64,000 nt of DNA from Aquimarina pacifica. GTDB taxonomy: Bacteria; Bacteroidota; Bacteroidia; Flavobacteriales; Flavobacteriaceae. Position 1 is the first letter of the stretch. Each line of letters opens with the position of its first letter. The notes under the pieces were generated by a model that searched no databases, was not told where the DNA came from, and saw only the letters and a program-made list of their open reading frames with translations. A program made the position numbers and the translations under genes. Shown here piece after piece: positions 15,904-25,239 of this stretch. The DNA lies in the NCBI RefSeq assembly GCF_000520955.1, contig NZ_JACC01000040.1, forward strand, positions 1 through 64,000, in the 5' to 3' direction.

Positions 15904-17169
15904 ATGAAAACATCTACCACCTTCAGTATTTTGTTCTGGGCGGACTTCTCCAGGGCAAAAAATGACCAAGCATCTATTTACGCAAGAATTACGGTAAATG
16001 GCAAGCGAGCTACCATCAGTCTAAAACGAAAAGTTTTAGTGTCTGATTGGGATGTCCATAAAAACAGAGCTCGGGGAACAAATCAGAAATCAAGAATTCT
16101 AAACAGTTATTTAGATGAAACTTACAATCATCTGTTTAAATGTTATCGCGATTTAATGAATGAGCATAAATTGATTACCGCACAGGTCGTTAAGGCTCGA
16201 TATTTCGGTAATGACGAAAATAATCGTTCCATTACAGATATTATCAATTACCATAATGAAGATATGGTAAACAAATTAAAGTGGGGAACACAAAAAAATT
16301 ATTACACTACACAGAGTTATATCTCCAAATTTTTATCGAAATCCTATAAGACCACAGACCTTTATTTACGGGAACTTGATTATCACTTTATCATAAAGTT
16401 TGAGAAATATCTCCGGGACTACATACCAGAAGACCATCAAAAGCCAATGGGCAACAATACCGTAATGAAGCATATCGAGCGTTTTAGAAAGATGATAAAT
16501 TTATCGTTTAAATTGGGTTGGATTCAACGCGACCCATTTATCAATTTCAAATCTAAATTCATTAAAAACGAAAGAGGCTTTTTAAGTCTCGAAGAGCTTC
16601 AAGAGATAGAAAATAAACAATTTAGCATTCCAAGATTGGAATTGGTAAAGGATTTGTTTGTTTTTAGTTGCTATACCAGTTTAAGTTATATCGATGTCAT
16701 CCATTTAACTGCGGATAATATCTGTATTGGCATCGATGGCGAACTTTGGATTTATTACAAACGGGAAAAGACGACAAAGCCCATACGAATACCTTTGTTG
16801 CCAAAGGCGATGCAAATTGTTGAAAAATACAAGAGCAACCGTAAATCAATATCACAAGGAAGTATATTTCCTAAAATCTCAAATCAAAAACTAAATTCTT
16901 ATTTAAAGGAAATTGCTGATGTTTGTGGTATTAAAAAGAACCTTACTTTCCACATTGCCCGACATACATTTGCTACAACGGTTACATTAAGTAATGGTAT
17001 GCCCATTGAGACGGTTTCAAAATTGTTGGGTCACTCCCGAATATCTACAACCCAAATTTATGCTAAAGTCATTGAACGTAAAGTAAGTGATGATATGCAA
17101 AAATTAAGGGCTCAATTCAATGAGATAGAAAATGAATCTATCTCTAAAGTGGTTTCTCAAAATTCATAA
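15904..17169 (+). CDS. int: Tyrosine recombinase/integrase of the ICE
   Basis: 421 residues. The N-terminal arm-binding domain (about 1-95) has the Bacteroidota form (FWADFSRAKNDQASIYARI). A SAM-like core-binding domain (about 110-215) and the catalytic domain follow. Catalytic residues are H350 and R353 (HIARH), H377 (LLGHS) and Y386 (TQIYAKV). The usual first Arg in TGLR is absent: the sequence reads CYTSLSYIDV, as in IntDOT-type recombinases. It performs integration and excision at tRNA-Pro. It is the first gene inside the element, pointing inward, which is the usual position next to attL. Confidence 0.93.
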   Translation: MKTSTTFSILFWADFSRAKNDQASIYARITVNGKRATISLKRKVLVSDWDVHKNRARGTNQKSRILNSYLDETYNHLFKCYRDLMNEHKLITAQVVKARYFGNDENNRSITDIINYHNEDMVNKLKWGTQKNYYTTQSYISKFLSKSYKTTDLYLRELDYHFIIKFEKYLRDYIPEDHQKPMGNNTVMKHIERFRKMINLSFKLGWIQRDPFINFKSKFIKNERGFLSLEELQEIENKQFSIPRLELVKDLFVFSCYTSLSYIDVIHLTADNICIGIDGELWIYYKREKTTKPIRIPLLPKAMQIVEKYKSNRKSISQGSIFPKISNQKLNSYLKEIADVCGIKKNLTFHIARHTFATTVTLSNGMPIETVSKLLGHSRISTTQIYAKVIERKVSDDMQKLRAQFNEIENESISKVVSQNS

Positions 17170-17190
17170 TTCCAGTTAATTAAAAATACA

Positions 17191-17712
17191 ATGGAACTAT
17201 CTATAATAAAAAATAAAATCCATAATATTCAAGGAAACAAAGTTATTCTTGATTTTGACCTTGCTGAACTCTATGAAGTAGAAACTAGAGTACTAAAACA
17301 AGCGGTTAGACGTAATCTTAAACGTTTCCCCGATGATTTTATGTTTCAGCTTTCAAAAGATGAGTGGAAAGAGGTTATCACAAATTGTGACAACCTTCCA
17401 GAGAACATTAAATTTAGTCCTGCCACTCCGTTTGCCTTTACCGAACAGGGCGTGGCAATGCTTTCTAGCGTACTTAACAGCGACAAGGCCATTGACGTAA
17501 ATATATCTATTATGCGTGCATTTGTAGCGTTACGGCAGCATCTTACAGATTATAGCAACCTTAAAGAACATATAGCCCAACTTGAAAAAGAAATGAATAT
17601 CAAATTTAAGGACATTCATCAGGCTTTGAATTATTTACTGCAAAAGGACAAGGTACAGATTGAACAGCATAACAGGGAACGAATTGGTTTTAAAACGGAT
17701 AGGAAAGATTAG
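17191..17712 (+). CDS. ORF6N domain DNA-binding protein
   Basis: 173 residues starting with the ORF6N domain (about 5-90; VILDFDLAELYEVETRVLKQAVRRNLKRFPDDFMFQL, TPFAFTEQGVAMLSSVLNS). The C-terminal half is a coiled coil (HIAQLEKEMNIKFKDIHQAL). ORF6N/KilA-N proteins bind DNA and occur widely on phages and mobile elements; the precise role is unknown. It lies 21 bases after int on the same strand and is probably co-transcribed. It might act as antirepressor or regulator of integration. Confidence 0.85.
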   Translation: MELSIIKNKIHNIQGNKVILDFDLAELYEVETRVLKQAVRRNLKRFPDDFMFQLSKDEWKEVITNCDNLPENIKFSPATPFAFTEQGVAMLSSVLNSDKAIDVNISIMRAFVALRQHLTDYSNLKEHIAQLEKEMNIKFKDIHQALNYLLQKDKVQIEQHNRERIGFKTDRKD

Positions 17713-17765
17713 TAACTTTTCTTTGCTTATCAGAATAGACAATTTTTATGAATATATTGCTTTTA

Positions 17766-18632
17766 TTAATTCGGTTCAATATGAATTAGTATGTGTCCTA
17801 AATTCGGTATTTCTTTTTGTAAATGGTCTTTTAACTTATGAGCAATGTCGTGACCAGATTTTACCGAAATTTCATTATTCACAATTGCGTGTAAATCCAC
17901 GTGGAATTTCATTCCGGATTTTCTAATAAAACATTTCTCTGTTCCTAAAACACCTTGAACTTCTGTTGATTTTTCTCTAATTTCAATTATCAGTTCGTCA
18001 TAAAGTTGTTCGTCCATAACTTCTCCTAAAGCTGGACGTAATATTAAATAACTATTATATAAAATGAATCCAGAAGCGAATAAGGCAGCCCAATCATCTG
18101 CTGTTTCATAACCTTTTCCATATATGATTGCTATCGAAATACCGATAAAGGCCATTACCGAAGTTATGGCATCACTTCTATGATGCCAAGCATCTGCTTT
18201 TAATGATGAACTATTTGTTTGTTTACTTTTTTTAATTACAATTTGAAATGAGATTTCTTTCCAAGCTATTATTAGACCTAGCACAATCAAAGTCCAAGAT
18301 TTCGGGATTTTATGAGGTGTTTGAATGTTTTGAATACTTTCATAGGCGATTATTGTGGCAGAAACAACAAGGAATGTAACAACTCCAAAGGTAATTAATG
18401 GCTCAATTTTGCCGTGTCCATAGGGATGATTTTCGTCCGCTGGTCGTTTTGCATATTTAAAACCTAATAAAACTAAAAATGAAGCAAAAATATCCGTTGT
18501 CGATTCAATCGCATCTGCAATTAAAGCATAAGAATTTCCAAAAAATCCCGCAAGTCCTTTAATTAAGGCTAAAGCAGTATTCCCAATTATGCTGAAATAA
18601 GTTGTTCGTATTGCGGTTTGTTCGTTATTCAT
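17766..18632 (-). CDS. Cation diffusion facilitator (CDF) metal exporter
   Basis: About 288 residues from the ATG at 18632 (a TTG at 18650 is possible). Six helices carry the CDF metal site: DAIESTTD in TM2 and HHRSDAITS in TM5, plus the HPYGHGKIEP loop after TM3. The C-terminal cytoplasmic domain (ALGEVMDEQLYDEL, MKFHVDLHAIVNNE) is also typical. It exports Zn(II), Co(II), Cd(II) or Fe(II) in exchange for protons. The gene converges on the ORF6N gene and has its own promoter, so it is independent cargo between int and tra and complements the metal island further right. Confidence 0.9.
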   Translation of the reverse strand: MNNEQTAIRTTYFSIIGNTALALIKGLAGFFGNSYALIADAIESTTDIFASFLVLLGFKYAKRPADENHPYGHGKIEPLITFGVVTFLVVSATIIAYESIQNIQTPHKIPKSWTLIVLGLIIAWKEISFQIVIKKSKQTNSSSLKADAWHHRSDAITSVMAFIGISIAIIYGKGYETADDWAALFASGFILYNSYLILRPALGEVMDEQLYDELIIEIREKSTEVQGVLGTEKCFIRKSGMKFHVDLHAIVNNEISVKSGHDIAHKLKDHLQKEIPNLGHILIHIEPN

Positions 18633-18674
18633 TCTAATTTTAGTTGTCAATAAATTTGTTATATTTATAACAAA

Positions 18675-18682
18675 GATACTTT
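18675..18682 (-). promoter_or_regulatory. -7 box for the CDF gene
   Basis: On the - strand TATCTTTG matches TAnnTTTG, about 43 bases upstream of the ATG at 18632. No good -33 element is seen at the usual spacing. Confidence 0.4.
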
Positions 18683-18691
18683 TTTAATCAC

Positions 18692-18718
18692 AAAAAAAAG
18701 AGGTGATAAACACCTCTT
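18692..18718 (-). terminator. Intrinsic terminator of the tra operon
   Basis: Perfect 8-bp stem AAGAGGTG/CACCTCTT with a 5-base loop and a run of Ts on the - strand. The stem begins within the traN stop codon. It closes the tra transcript before the CDF gene. Confidence 0.9.
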
Positions 18719-19517
18719 AAATTTTGGTTTCCAAAATCATTTTTCTGCTCCCTTTTAGCTCCTTCAGCTCCAGCATTAACTTTTCGTTGTCGCCTAAAAC
18801 AAACTTTGAAACTACATACACAAAGCATTGACTTTCTCCATCAGTAATGGAATATGGCATTTTGTGTTTGTAAATAACTTCTTGTTGTAATCTTTGGTAA
18901 GAGGCTTTACGCTTTTTGTTTCCGTTGGTTCTATAAACTTTAATGTAGTCAATTTCAAAATCGATTCCAGACCTGTTCTTGACCTCTATAACCAAATACA
19001 CTTCAGAAGCATCATACGCTATTTTTTGTAATTGGACTTTAATTCCTTTTTTGCGTTTGGTTTCAATACGCTCAAAGTTGGATTTTAATAAATACTCGCT
19101 GAATTTTTGAAAATGTGTTATTCTATTTGCATATTCGTTCAACGGTTTAACTTCTGGCTTCTGCTTAATCTTTTCCGGAAGTTCACTGCCAATGCTTTCA
19201 TTTTCATTGATAAAATAATTCAGTTCTGGAAGTTTTTCAGAATATTTCAAAATATAAGAATAAACGCGACCATCACTTGTAACGGTCAATAGGTTGCTTT
19301 CTGTTCCAGGCTTCGCCTGTAACAAACCGAAATACTGCTCTTTCTCACGATTATAGGTGAATACAAAATTGGAAGCTCCTGTAATTCCTTGTCGAATAGG
19401 GTTTGGAAAAAACAGGGCAACGTTTTTCTGGTCGTTGGCGTAAATAGTGTCAAGGGGTTGCTGTGCTGAAATTGACATTGAACAAATCAATAACAGTAAT
19501 GTGATATATGTTTTCAT
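18717..19517 (-). CDS. traN: Conjugative transposon protein TraN (DUF4138)
   Basis: 266 residues with a signal peptide (ends SISAQ). The N-terminal block DTIYANDQKNVALFFPNPIRQGITG and FVFTYNREKEQYFGLLQA match TraN of CTnDOT-type elements, a VirB9-like component of the type IV secretion channel in periplasm and outer membrane. The C-terminal half is a VirB9-like beta domain. It is the last gene of the operon, 13 bases after traM; the stop codon lies in the terminator stem. Confidence 0.88.
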   Translation of the reverse strand: MKTYITLLLLICSMSISAQQPLDTIYANDQKNVALFFPNPIRQGITGASNFVFTYNREKEQYFGLLQAKPGTESNLLTVTSDGRVYSYILKYSEKLPELNYFINENESIGSELPEKIKQKPEVKPLNEYANRITHFQKFSEYLLKSNFERIETKRKKGIKVQLQKIAYDASEVYLVIEVKNRSGIDFEIDYIKVYRTNGNKKRKASYQRLQQEVIYKHKMPYSITDGESQCFVYVVSKFVLGDNEKLMLELKELKGSRKMILETKI

Positions 19518-19530
19518 AAGAGTGAGTTTA

Positions 19531-20505
19531 TTAATTGCCCATTATGGGCTTTCCTTGATATTTTGTTTTAGGAAGTCTTAAAATGAGTTTGTAATTATCG
19601 GTTATCGTAACCTTTACGTTTTTATGGTTACGTTGGAATATTTTCTTGAAACCGCTTACTTGCGGAACACCAGTAATATTAATGTCGTCCACCATATCGC
19701 CAACAATTTCATTGGTAACTTCTGCTCTAAAACTGTTTTCAACATAAATGCCTTCGCTACCATCCTGAAAATCATAGGCTTTCAATTTTACTGGTTGATG
19801 ATTGATATTCTCAATGTCTATGATGGTGCGATTGGGTTTAAAATTGACAAATCCATAAATAGGCGTATTCTTGGAATAGCGTTGTCCATAAATGGTAGCA
19901 TCTTTTATCAACCGCATTTGTAAGCGATAATTGGTTTTAACTGTTTGTGTGCCATCTACTCGTACATAAATGAAATCATCGGTATTTTTTGAATTCAAAT
20001 CCTCATTTTCAATAGGATGCGAAGCAAAAAAGAGTTGATGCTCCAAAGCACGTTCTTTGGCTTCCACGTTCGTTTCTTGCTCTTCAATAGCATCCGTTGT
20101 GTCTTTTTCCTTCTTAACAGGTGGTTTTGGTGGATAGTATCTTGGATTAATATTTTCAAACGTTCTATCTGAATATCGAATCTGCCCTTGTTGGTAAATG
20201 CTATCTACCATCTGCATTTTTTTCTTGTCCAATAAATCAGGGTCATATACGCCTGTGGAATCCAACAGCCGTTCATCATAAATGCTGGGTGCGTTGGTTT
20301 CCCTAACTTCCTTTAAGTCGTTTAGGGCATCCAATTTGGAATCGTATTCCTTTTGGTCGTCTTCCAGTTCCGGTACAGGAATCTGGTTGTTCTCAATGGT
20401 CGGTTCTTCGTCCTCGCCCAATATAAGCATTGCATAGCCACCTATAAAAAGCAGGATGCATACCAACACGATGGCAAAGACTATTTTATTTTTTTCTACT
20501 TTCAT
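19531..20505 (-). CDS. traM: Conjugative transposon protein TraM
   Basis: 324 residues with one N-terminal transmembrane helix (about 7-28). A long acidic/Pro-rich linker follows (EDEEPTIENNQIPVPELED), then a C-terminal beta-rich domain (about 175-324; VRVDGTQTVKTNYRLQMRLIKDATIYG). This is the layout of VirB10/TraM proteins that bridge inner and outer membrane in the secretion channel. It overlaps traK by 20 bases, indicating coupled translation. Confidence 0.88.
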   Translation of the reverse strand: MKVEKNKIVFAIVLVCILLFIGGYAMLILGEDEEPTIENNQIPVPELEDDQKEYDSKLDALNDLKEVRETNAPSIYDERLLDSTGVYDPDLLDKKKMQMVDSIYQQGQIRYSDRTFENINPRYYPPKPPVKKEKDTTDAIEEQETNVEAKERALEHQLFFASHPIENEDLNSKNTDDFIYVRVDGTQTVKTNYRLQMRLIKDATIYGQRYSKNTPIYGFVNFKPNRTIIDIENINHQPVKLKAYDFQDGSEGIYVENSFRAEVTNEIVGDMVDDINITGVPQVSGFKKIFQRNHKNVKVTITDNYKLILRLPKTKYQGKPIMGN

Positions 20506-21112
20506 AATTTTCTAATTTTCGTAATGTGCTTTCAAAAAAGTTGGTAATTAGCAGTCCGTGGGTATTGTTTGGAAAGTTTCTATCTACGTGAATCAAATTT
20601 CCAATAGTGGTCAACTCATAAGTATCTGTGATAGTACCTCTATTGATTTCAAAAATGGTTTTCGTTTCAAACTTGTAGGGTTCGTTTTGAATATCAACTT
20701 TGGATTCGATATTCAATACTTTTTGAACCAACGAGTATTGCAACAAACGGTTATAAACTCCATCGGCTTTTTTCTGTCGGTACAGAGCATCTACAGAACT
20801 ATTACCCAACCAAAGGGCTTTCTCCAAGTTCTTTTCGTAATTGCTGGCATCAATGTTATAGAAATAAGTGTGAAACAACTCCAATTGTGCCAAGACTTCT
20901 ACTTTTAAATTTTCTTGTTGAGATACCAGTTTCAAGGGAATAACACTTCCGTCCGAATTGACTACAAAAGCATTATTAACTGTTTCTTTATGCAGCTTTA
21001 TGACCATCAAAACGGAAATGACGCACGTGAGCACAGCTCCAATAACGACGGTCAATACTATAAAGCGATTGAGCTTTAAGATGTTGTAAATATTCTTATA
21101 TGGTGTTTTCAT
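20486..21112 (-). CDS. traK: Conjugative transposon protein TraK
   Basis: 208 residues with one N-terminal membrane helix (about 16-38; RFIVLTVVIGAVLTCVISVLMVI split around the helix) and a soluble periplasmic domain. This corresponds to TraK of CTnDOT-like elements, similar to VirB8, an inner-membrane scaffold of the conjugation channel. Its 3' end overlaps traM and it lies 21 bases after traJ. Family assignment rests on length, topology and operon order. Confidence 0.85.
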   Translation of the reverse strand: MKTPYKNIYNILKLNRFIVLTVVIGAVLTCVISVLMVIKLHKETVNNAFVVNSDGSVIPLKLVSQQENLKVEVLAQLELFHTYFYNIDASNYEKNLEKALWLGNSSVDALYRQKKADGVYNRLLQYSLVQKVLNIESKVDIQNEPYKFETKTIFEINRGTITDTYELTTIGNLIHVDRNFPNNTHGLLITNFFESTLRKLENYESRKK

Positions 21113-21133
21113 CTGTAAATTATTATTGCTTTA

Positions 21134-21973
21134 TCAGCCTGTAAAGAGTTTAAAAGTGAACGAGGTCGCTCGTTTATATAATTTGAATTTCAGCAATACA
21201 ATAAATCCGATAGACCCTAACTGTAAAAGCGGTGCGAAAAAATTACTCCCCCAATCCGTACCAAATAAGTCGCTCCAGAAATTTGTATTGATTTCGGTAT
21301 AAAGATTATTCACGAAAACATTGACCAGAAAGAAGGCAGGAACTAACATATATACGCCAGCGTAAAGCTTAAAAAAGTTGTATGCCAACGACCTGAACTT
21401 TTCAAAAACCGCCAAGCTGATGACCAAAGGGAAAAAGGCTTGCATTATGCCCAGCAAAAAGAATCGTTCTGCAAGGAATAAGGGGTAAATAAACAAATCC
21501 AATAGCCAGAGAAATATTCCGGCAATAAAGGATAGTATTTTTAAGCCGTATAAAGGTGTTACTAATGCTTCATAAAGCATTGCCATTGCTTTTTTGGTGG
21601 CATCCCAAGCACTTACATCCTGTTCGATGTCAATATCTTGCATCTGTAAAGGAAGAAGTGCGGGTGCCGTGTCCCGATATTGGTTTTCAATGGCCACCAA
21701 AATGGTGTCGAAAACACTTAATACCTGTGTGGAAAAAATGACTAAAATCACTATTGCAAAGTTTTTGGCCAGTTCCGCAGGGGTCAATCCCCACGTATAA
21801 CCCTCATTATTGGCTACACCTTCATTGTACTTTTTTAGGATGTTGATGAGAAAAAACAAGAGGGCGAGTGTCTTCATTCCTACAATAGTGTATTGTGAGA
21901 AATCACTATTTTTTATCGTTTGAAAAATAGTGTCCACAAACTCTAACCCTATGCCTAAAAAAATACCTGACAT
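21134..21973 (-). CDS. traJ: Conjugative transposon protein TraJ
   Basis: 279 residues with at least five hydrophobic helices and an EGYTWGLTPAELAKNFAIV segment typical of TraJ. It is the VirB6-like polytopic inner-membrane part of the mating channel. Its start overlaps the stop of the upstream tra gene by one base. At the C-terminus GSIGFIVLLKFKLYKRATSF is a helix followed by a basic tail. Confidence 0.85.
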   Translation of the reverse strand: MSGIFLGIGLEFVDTIFQTIKNSDFSQYTIVGMKTLALLFFLINILKKYNEGVANNEGYTWGLTPAELAKNFAIVILVIFSTQVLSVFDTILVAIENQYRDTAPALLPLQMQDIDIEQDVSAWDATKKAMAMLYEALVTPLYGLKILSFIAGIFLWLLDLFIYPLFLAERFFLLGIMQAFFPLVISLAVFEKFRSLAYNFFKLYAGVYMLVPAFFLVNVFVNNLYTEINTNFWSDLFGTDWGSNFFAPLLQLGSIGFIVLLKFKLYKRATSFTFKLFTG

Positions 21974-22554
21974 TAGTAATCGGTTTCTCGGTTATTGATT
22001 TTGTACTGCATTTCTCGAAATTGAATAATCTCTCGATAGCGTCTGGTTTTTGCCTCAATTTCCGCTACCATTTCCTTGGATTCCAGCTCTTTTTCTTTAA
22101 GGACTTCGGCACGTTCGGCATCGGTCATTTTCAGATTGTCGCTGGACAATATTTGGTCGATATATTCCATACCAGCCATAGAGTTCTGAAGGATGGCATC
22201 AAAGGAATCTGAAATGCGTGTAACTTCATTTGGTTTAATAAAAGGGGAATTGAGGATTTCCCTCAAATCATCCTGTACAACATCAAACAATCGTTGGTTG
22301 TTTCTTGCCAGTTCCCTGACTGCTTGAAGTTGTTTGATGACATTGTTTACCTTATCGATATTCTCTTTTTGGGTTTTAAGGAATTTTACCGTCTTCATTA
22401 AATTGGCGGTTTGTTTACCTGATTCCAATAATGATTTTACAAAAGAGATAAAGTTTGTGTTGTCATACACAGGCATCCCCTGGGCCGAAGCCTTACTTCC
22501 AATTAGCACTACAAATAGTGCGGATAACATTAGATTTCTGATAGTGTGTCTCAT
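21973..22554 (-). CDS. traI: Conjugative transposon protein TraI-like (DUF4141)
   Basis: 193 residues with a signal peptide (ends SKASAQ) and a mostly helical periplasmic body (FVKSLLESGKQTANLMKTVKFLKTQ). It resembles DUF4141/TraI proteins found between traG and traJ in CTnDOT-type operons and is analogous to VirB5-type accessory pilus proteins. Position, size and signal fit; sequence similarity is judged by eye only. Confidence 0.75.
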   Translation of the reverse strand: MRHTIRNLMLSALFVVLIGSKASAQGMPVYDNTNFISFVKSLLESGKQTANLMKTVKFLKTQKENIDKVNNVIKQLQAVRELARNNQRLFDVVQDDLREILNSPFIKPNEVTRISDSFDAILQNSMAGMEYIDQILSSDNLKMTDAERAEVLKEKELESKEMVAEIEAKTRRYREIIQFREMQYKINNRETDY

Positions 22555-22565
22555 AATTTTTATTT

Positions 22566-24968
22566 TTAAGAATTAATAAATATTTTAATGGCTTTCTCCA
22601 TATTTTGGTGTTCTTCAAAATGTTTCATAATGTCTTCGTTTTCTTTGCCATCCGTGAGGTAAGCAGCAAAGACTTCGGGCGGTACTTCCAATCGGAAAAT
22701 GTTGCTTTCCTTTCCGATTTTGATGAACATTTCGGTATATTTTCGTGTTCCTGTAAGGTTGTTACGAATGGATTTTAACTGGTTTAAATCGTGACTGGTA
22801 AGGTTGAGCCTGTTTTTTAATTCGGCATAGCCTTTTTCATTACGAAGGCTGTAAATTACTTGGGTGTTTTCAAGAATACTCGCCGATGTGGAATTGTTGG
22901 GCAATTGGTTAATGGATTGCAGTATAATCCCAATCGCTCCATTTTGTTTTCTAATGGCTTGATAATAGAATTCTACACTTTCGAGTACATTTCCAAATTT
23001 GAGCTGTTTGGCAAACTCGTCGAATAGGATGATTCCCCTCTCGGCTTTATTTCTCCAAATGGTTCTTTGAATGGCAGATTTAATCAGCTTCAACATTACG
23101 GAAAGGATTTCCTTATTGTCCTTTACTTCATCAAGTTCAAAAACAATCAGTCTTTTATCCTCAATTTTATAGGTCTGGTCTTCACTTACATTGAACAGGA
23201 AGCTGTACAAGCCATCATCCACATATTCAGAGAGAATGTGCAGAAAATCGTAGATGTTGAAATGTTGCTCTTGAATATGTAGTTCTTCTAAAAAGGTGTC
23301 TTTTTTTGTATCAACGAACTGGTATAAATTTTCCAAAGAATGTGTACCACCCACATTTTGTAGATAGTAGTACCGAAGTACTTTTTTGACCGCCACTTCT
23401 TCAGCTTTAGTCGTTGCTTTGCCCGAAGCCAAGAGCTCTAAAAGGAAGATTGCCAAATCTTCCAATCGCTCTGGTGTCAAATCATTGACATCAGAGATAT
23501 AGAATGGATTGATACCCAAATTTTTTCCCTGTTCATAGCGAAGGATGATATGGTCGTCTGGATAGAGCTTGGCAAATTTTGAATATGAACCACCTAAATC
23601 AATAATGACCAATCGAACATTTTGTTCAAAATATTGGCGTAGAATATTGTTTGCCAAAAAAGATTTTCCCTCTCCAGTAGGTGCGAAAATGGCAAAGTTC
23701 CTTGCCTTGATGCGTTTCTTCTTTTCATCCCAGACATCTTTAAGTACAGGAATGTTATGTTGTCTGTCATTAAAGATGACACCTGTGGCATCTGACTGAT
23801 AGTTGGTATTGTTAATGTACAGGCAAAGAGCGTGTTTTAAATCGGTTACGTATAAATCCTCATTAGAAAAATTGGAAGTAAAACAGCAATATGAGTTTAA
23901 GAAATATTGCTTGCGTTCTTCGCCTTTTGGATAATAAGGCACTATATCCAATTCTTTGAATTCGGTTTTTATTTTGGAAGCAATTCTTTCTAATTGTGCT
24001 TCATCTTTATCCCAGAATATAATATTTAGATGACCCCTAATAATTCTTGAACTATCGTCCTCATTGATTTTGGTAACAATGTCTTCAATCTTCTTTAAGA
24101 TGACTTTGTTCTGTGTTCCAAAATTGGAACTCTTTTTGAGTTCTTCAATTTTCTTGTCCAACAGCTTTCGCCATTTGTGCTTATCATCCAAATAAATGAT
24201 TTGGTTGACAATATGATTTTCATTGAGATTCAACCCTAATCCGTCAATAAATCCTTGGTGGAATACAAAGTCGTCCGAAGTAAATTTATCATTGGTCTTG
24301 CTACTCTGAACCACATCGCCATAACACAATTCGCTATTGATGGCCAGCACATCAAAATGATGGTCGCCAATTTCAATATTCGCTTTTTTCAATAGAATGT
24401 CGGTATCAAATCCTTCGTTGAATCCATTAAAATAAGCATTGGTCAATGACAAGACTTTATCGATACCCAAAGGTATCAATGACACTTTCCGGCTGTTATT
24501 TACAAAGGAAACGGCATCGTTAACAGAAGCAATAAATTCCTGAACGTTATGGTCCATTTGCTTATGAATACCCTTTTCGACCTTGCGGAATGGGTTGGTA
24601 AACTTCGGTGCGTTCAAAGCTTTGTTGTGCGGAAGTATAAAGAATAGGTAAGAAGAATGTTTAATGAATTCCCGACCTTTAAAATAATCGTGTGTGGCAC
24701 GTTGCAAAAAGCTTTTGTTCGGAAGTTCTTCCGCCAAATATTCAGCTTTCTGATAGATGTCCTGTTTGTGGATAACCGTGGCAATAGGCAATGATTTAAA
24801 CGCTTGAAACCACGAACCGTGAATATCCTCAAAATCTTTTTCCGCGAGGGAATAGATTTCAGGATTGTCCACTTGATAGCCCAATACCACATTGCCGTTA
24901 TTAGCGAACACGATATGGTCTTGAATATCCAAAATAGGATGATATGCCGATAGGTTAATTTTCTTCAT
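22566..24968 (-). CDS. traG: Conjugative transposon ATPase TraG (VirB4-like)
   Basis: 800 residues. Walker A is PTGEGKSFLAN (near residue 434), Walker B is RGIILFDEFAKQL, and further FtsK/VirB4-type motifs are IYSLRNEKGYAELKNRLNL and YQAIRKQNGAIGIILQS. It powers assembly of the mating channel at the cytoplasmic side of the membrane. Length is normal for Bacteroidota TraG. It overlaps traF by 14 bases at its 5' end. Note that in this nomenclature TraG is VirB4-like, and the coupling protein is the separate gene at 51957. Confidence 0.92.
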   Translation of the reverse strand: MKKINLSAYHPILDIQDHIVFANNGNVVLGYQVDNPEIYSLAEKDFEDIHGSWFQAFKSLPIATVIHKQDIYQKAEYLAEELPNKSFLQRATHDYFKGREFIKHSSYLFFILPHNKALNAPKFTNPFRKVEKGIHKQMDHNVQEFIASVNDAVSFVNNSRKVSLIPLGIDKVLSLTNAYFNGFNEGFDTDILLKKANIEIGDHHFDVLAINSELCYGDVVQSSKTNDKFTSDDFVFHQGFIDGLGLNLNENHIVNQIIYLDDKHKWRKLLDKKIEELKKSSNFGTQNKVILKKIEDIVTKINEDDSSRIIRGHLNIIFWDKDEAQLERIASKIKTEFKELDIVPYYPKGEERKQYFLNSYCCFTSNFSNEDLYVTDLKHALCLYINNTNYQSDATGVIFNDRQHNIPVLKDVWDEKKKRIKARNFAIFAPTGEGKSFLANNILRQYFEQNVRLVIIDLGGSYSKFAKLYPDDHIILRYEQGKNLGINPFYISDVNDLTPERLEDLAIFLLELLASGKATTKAEEVAVKKVLRYYYLQNVGGTHSLENLYQFVDTKKDTFLEELHIQEQHFNIYDFLHILSEYVDDGLYSFLFNVSEDQTYKIEDKRLIVFELDEVKDNKEILSVMLKLIKSAIQRTIWRNKAERGIILFDEFAKQLKFGNVLESVEFYYQAIRKQNGAIGIILQSINQLPNNSTSASILENTQVIYSLRNEKGYAELKNRLNLTSHDLNQLKSIRNNLTGTRKYTEMFIKIGKESNIFRLEVPPEVFAAYLTDGKENEDIMKHFEEHQNMEKAIKIFINS

Positions 24969-25239
24969 AGTACAGACGACTTCCTTTTTTGTTACTAATT
25001 GTTTGTGGGAATACCTTTTTGATGTGCATCAATGCAGGGTTTTTGGTAATGTGAGTCAATACGATATACAGTGCACCGTTCAATAGAAATACTGAAATGA
25101 TAACAGTAAAGCTGAACGAAAAGATGATGAACAGCAATGAACCGATAACAACGGTCATCATTAAAGCGAACAATGATATGGGCAGACCCATAATCACGGC
25201 TCGCTTGCGTATGTTTTTATAGACCTCGAATCGTTTCAT
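24955..25239 (-). CDS. traF: Conjugative transposon protein TraF (DUF4133)
   Basis: 94 residues with a basic N-terminus and two adjacent membrane helices (about 17-60), then KNPALMHIKKVFPQT. This matches DUF4133/TraF, the VirB3-like inner-membrane partner of the VirB4 ATPase. It overlaps traG by 14 bases and abuts traE by one base. Confidence 0.87.
   Translation of the reverse strand: MKRFEVYKNIRKRAVIMGLPISLFALMMTVVIGSLLFIIFSFSFTVIISVFLLNGALYIVLTHITKNPALMHIKKVFPQTISNKKGSRLYYEEN

Noticed and set aside
15904..17169. Integrase inactive because the first catalytic Arg is missing
   Set aside because: IntDOT-type enzymes naturally lack this Arg and are active; the other residues are in place.
17660..17926. 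Open frame of 88 codons on the + strand
   Set aside because: It overlaps the ends of the ORF6N and CDF genes in another frame; the two real genes explain the DNA.
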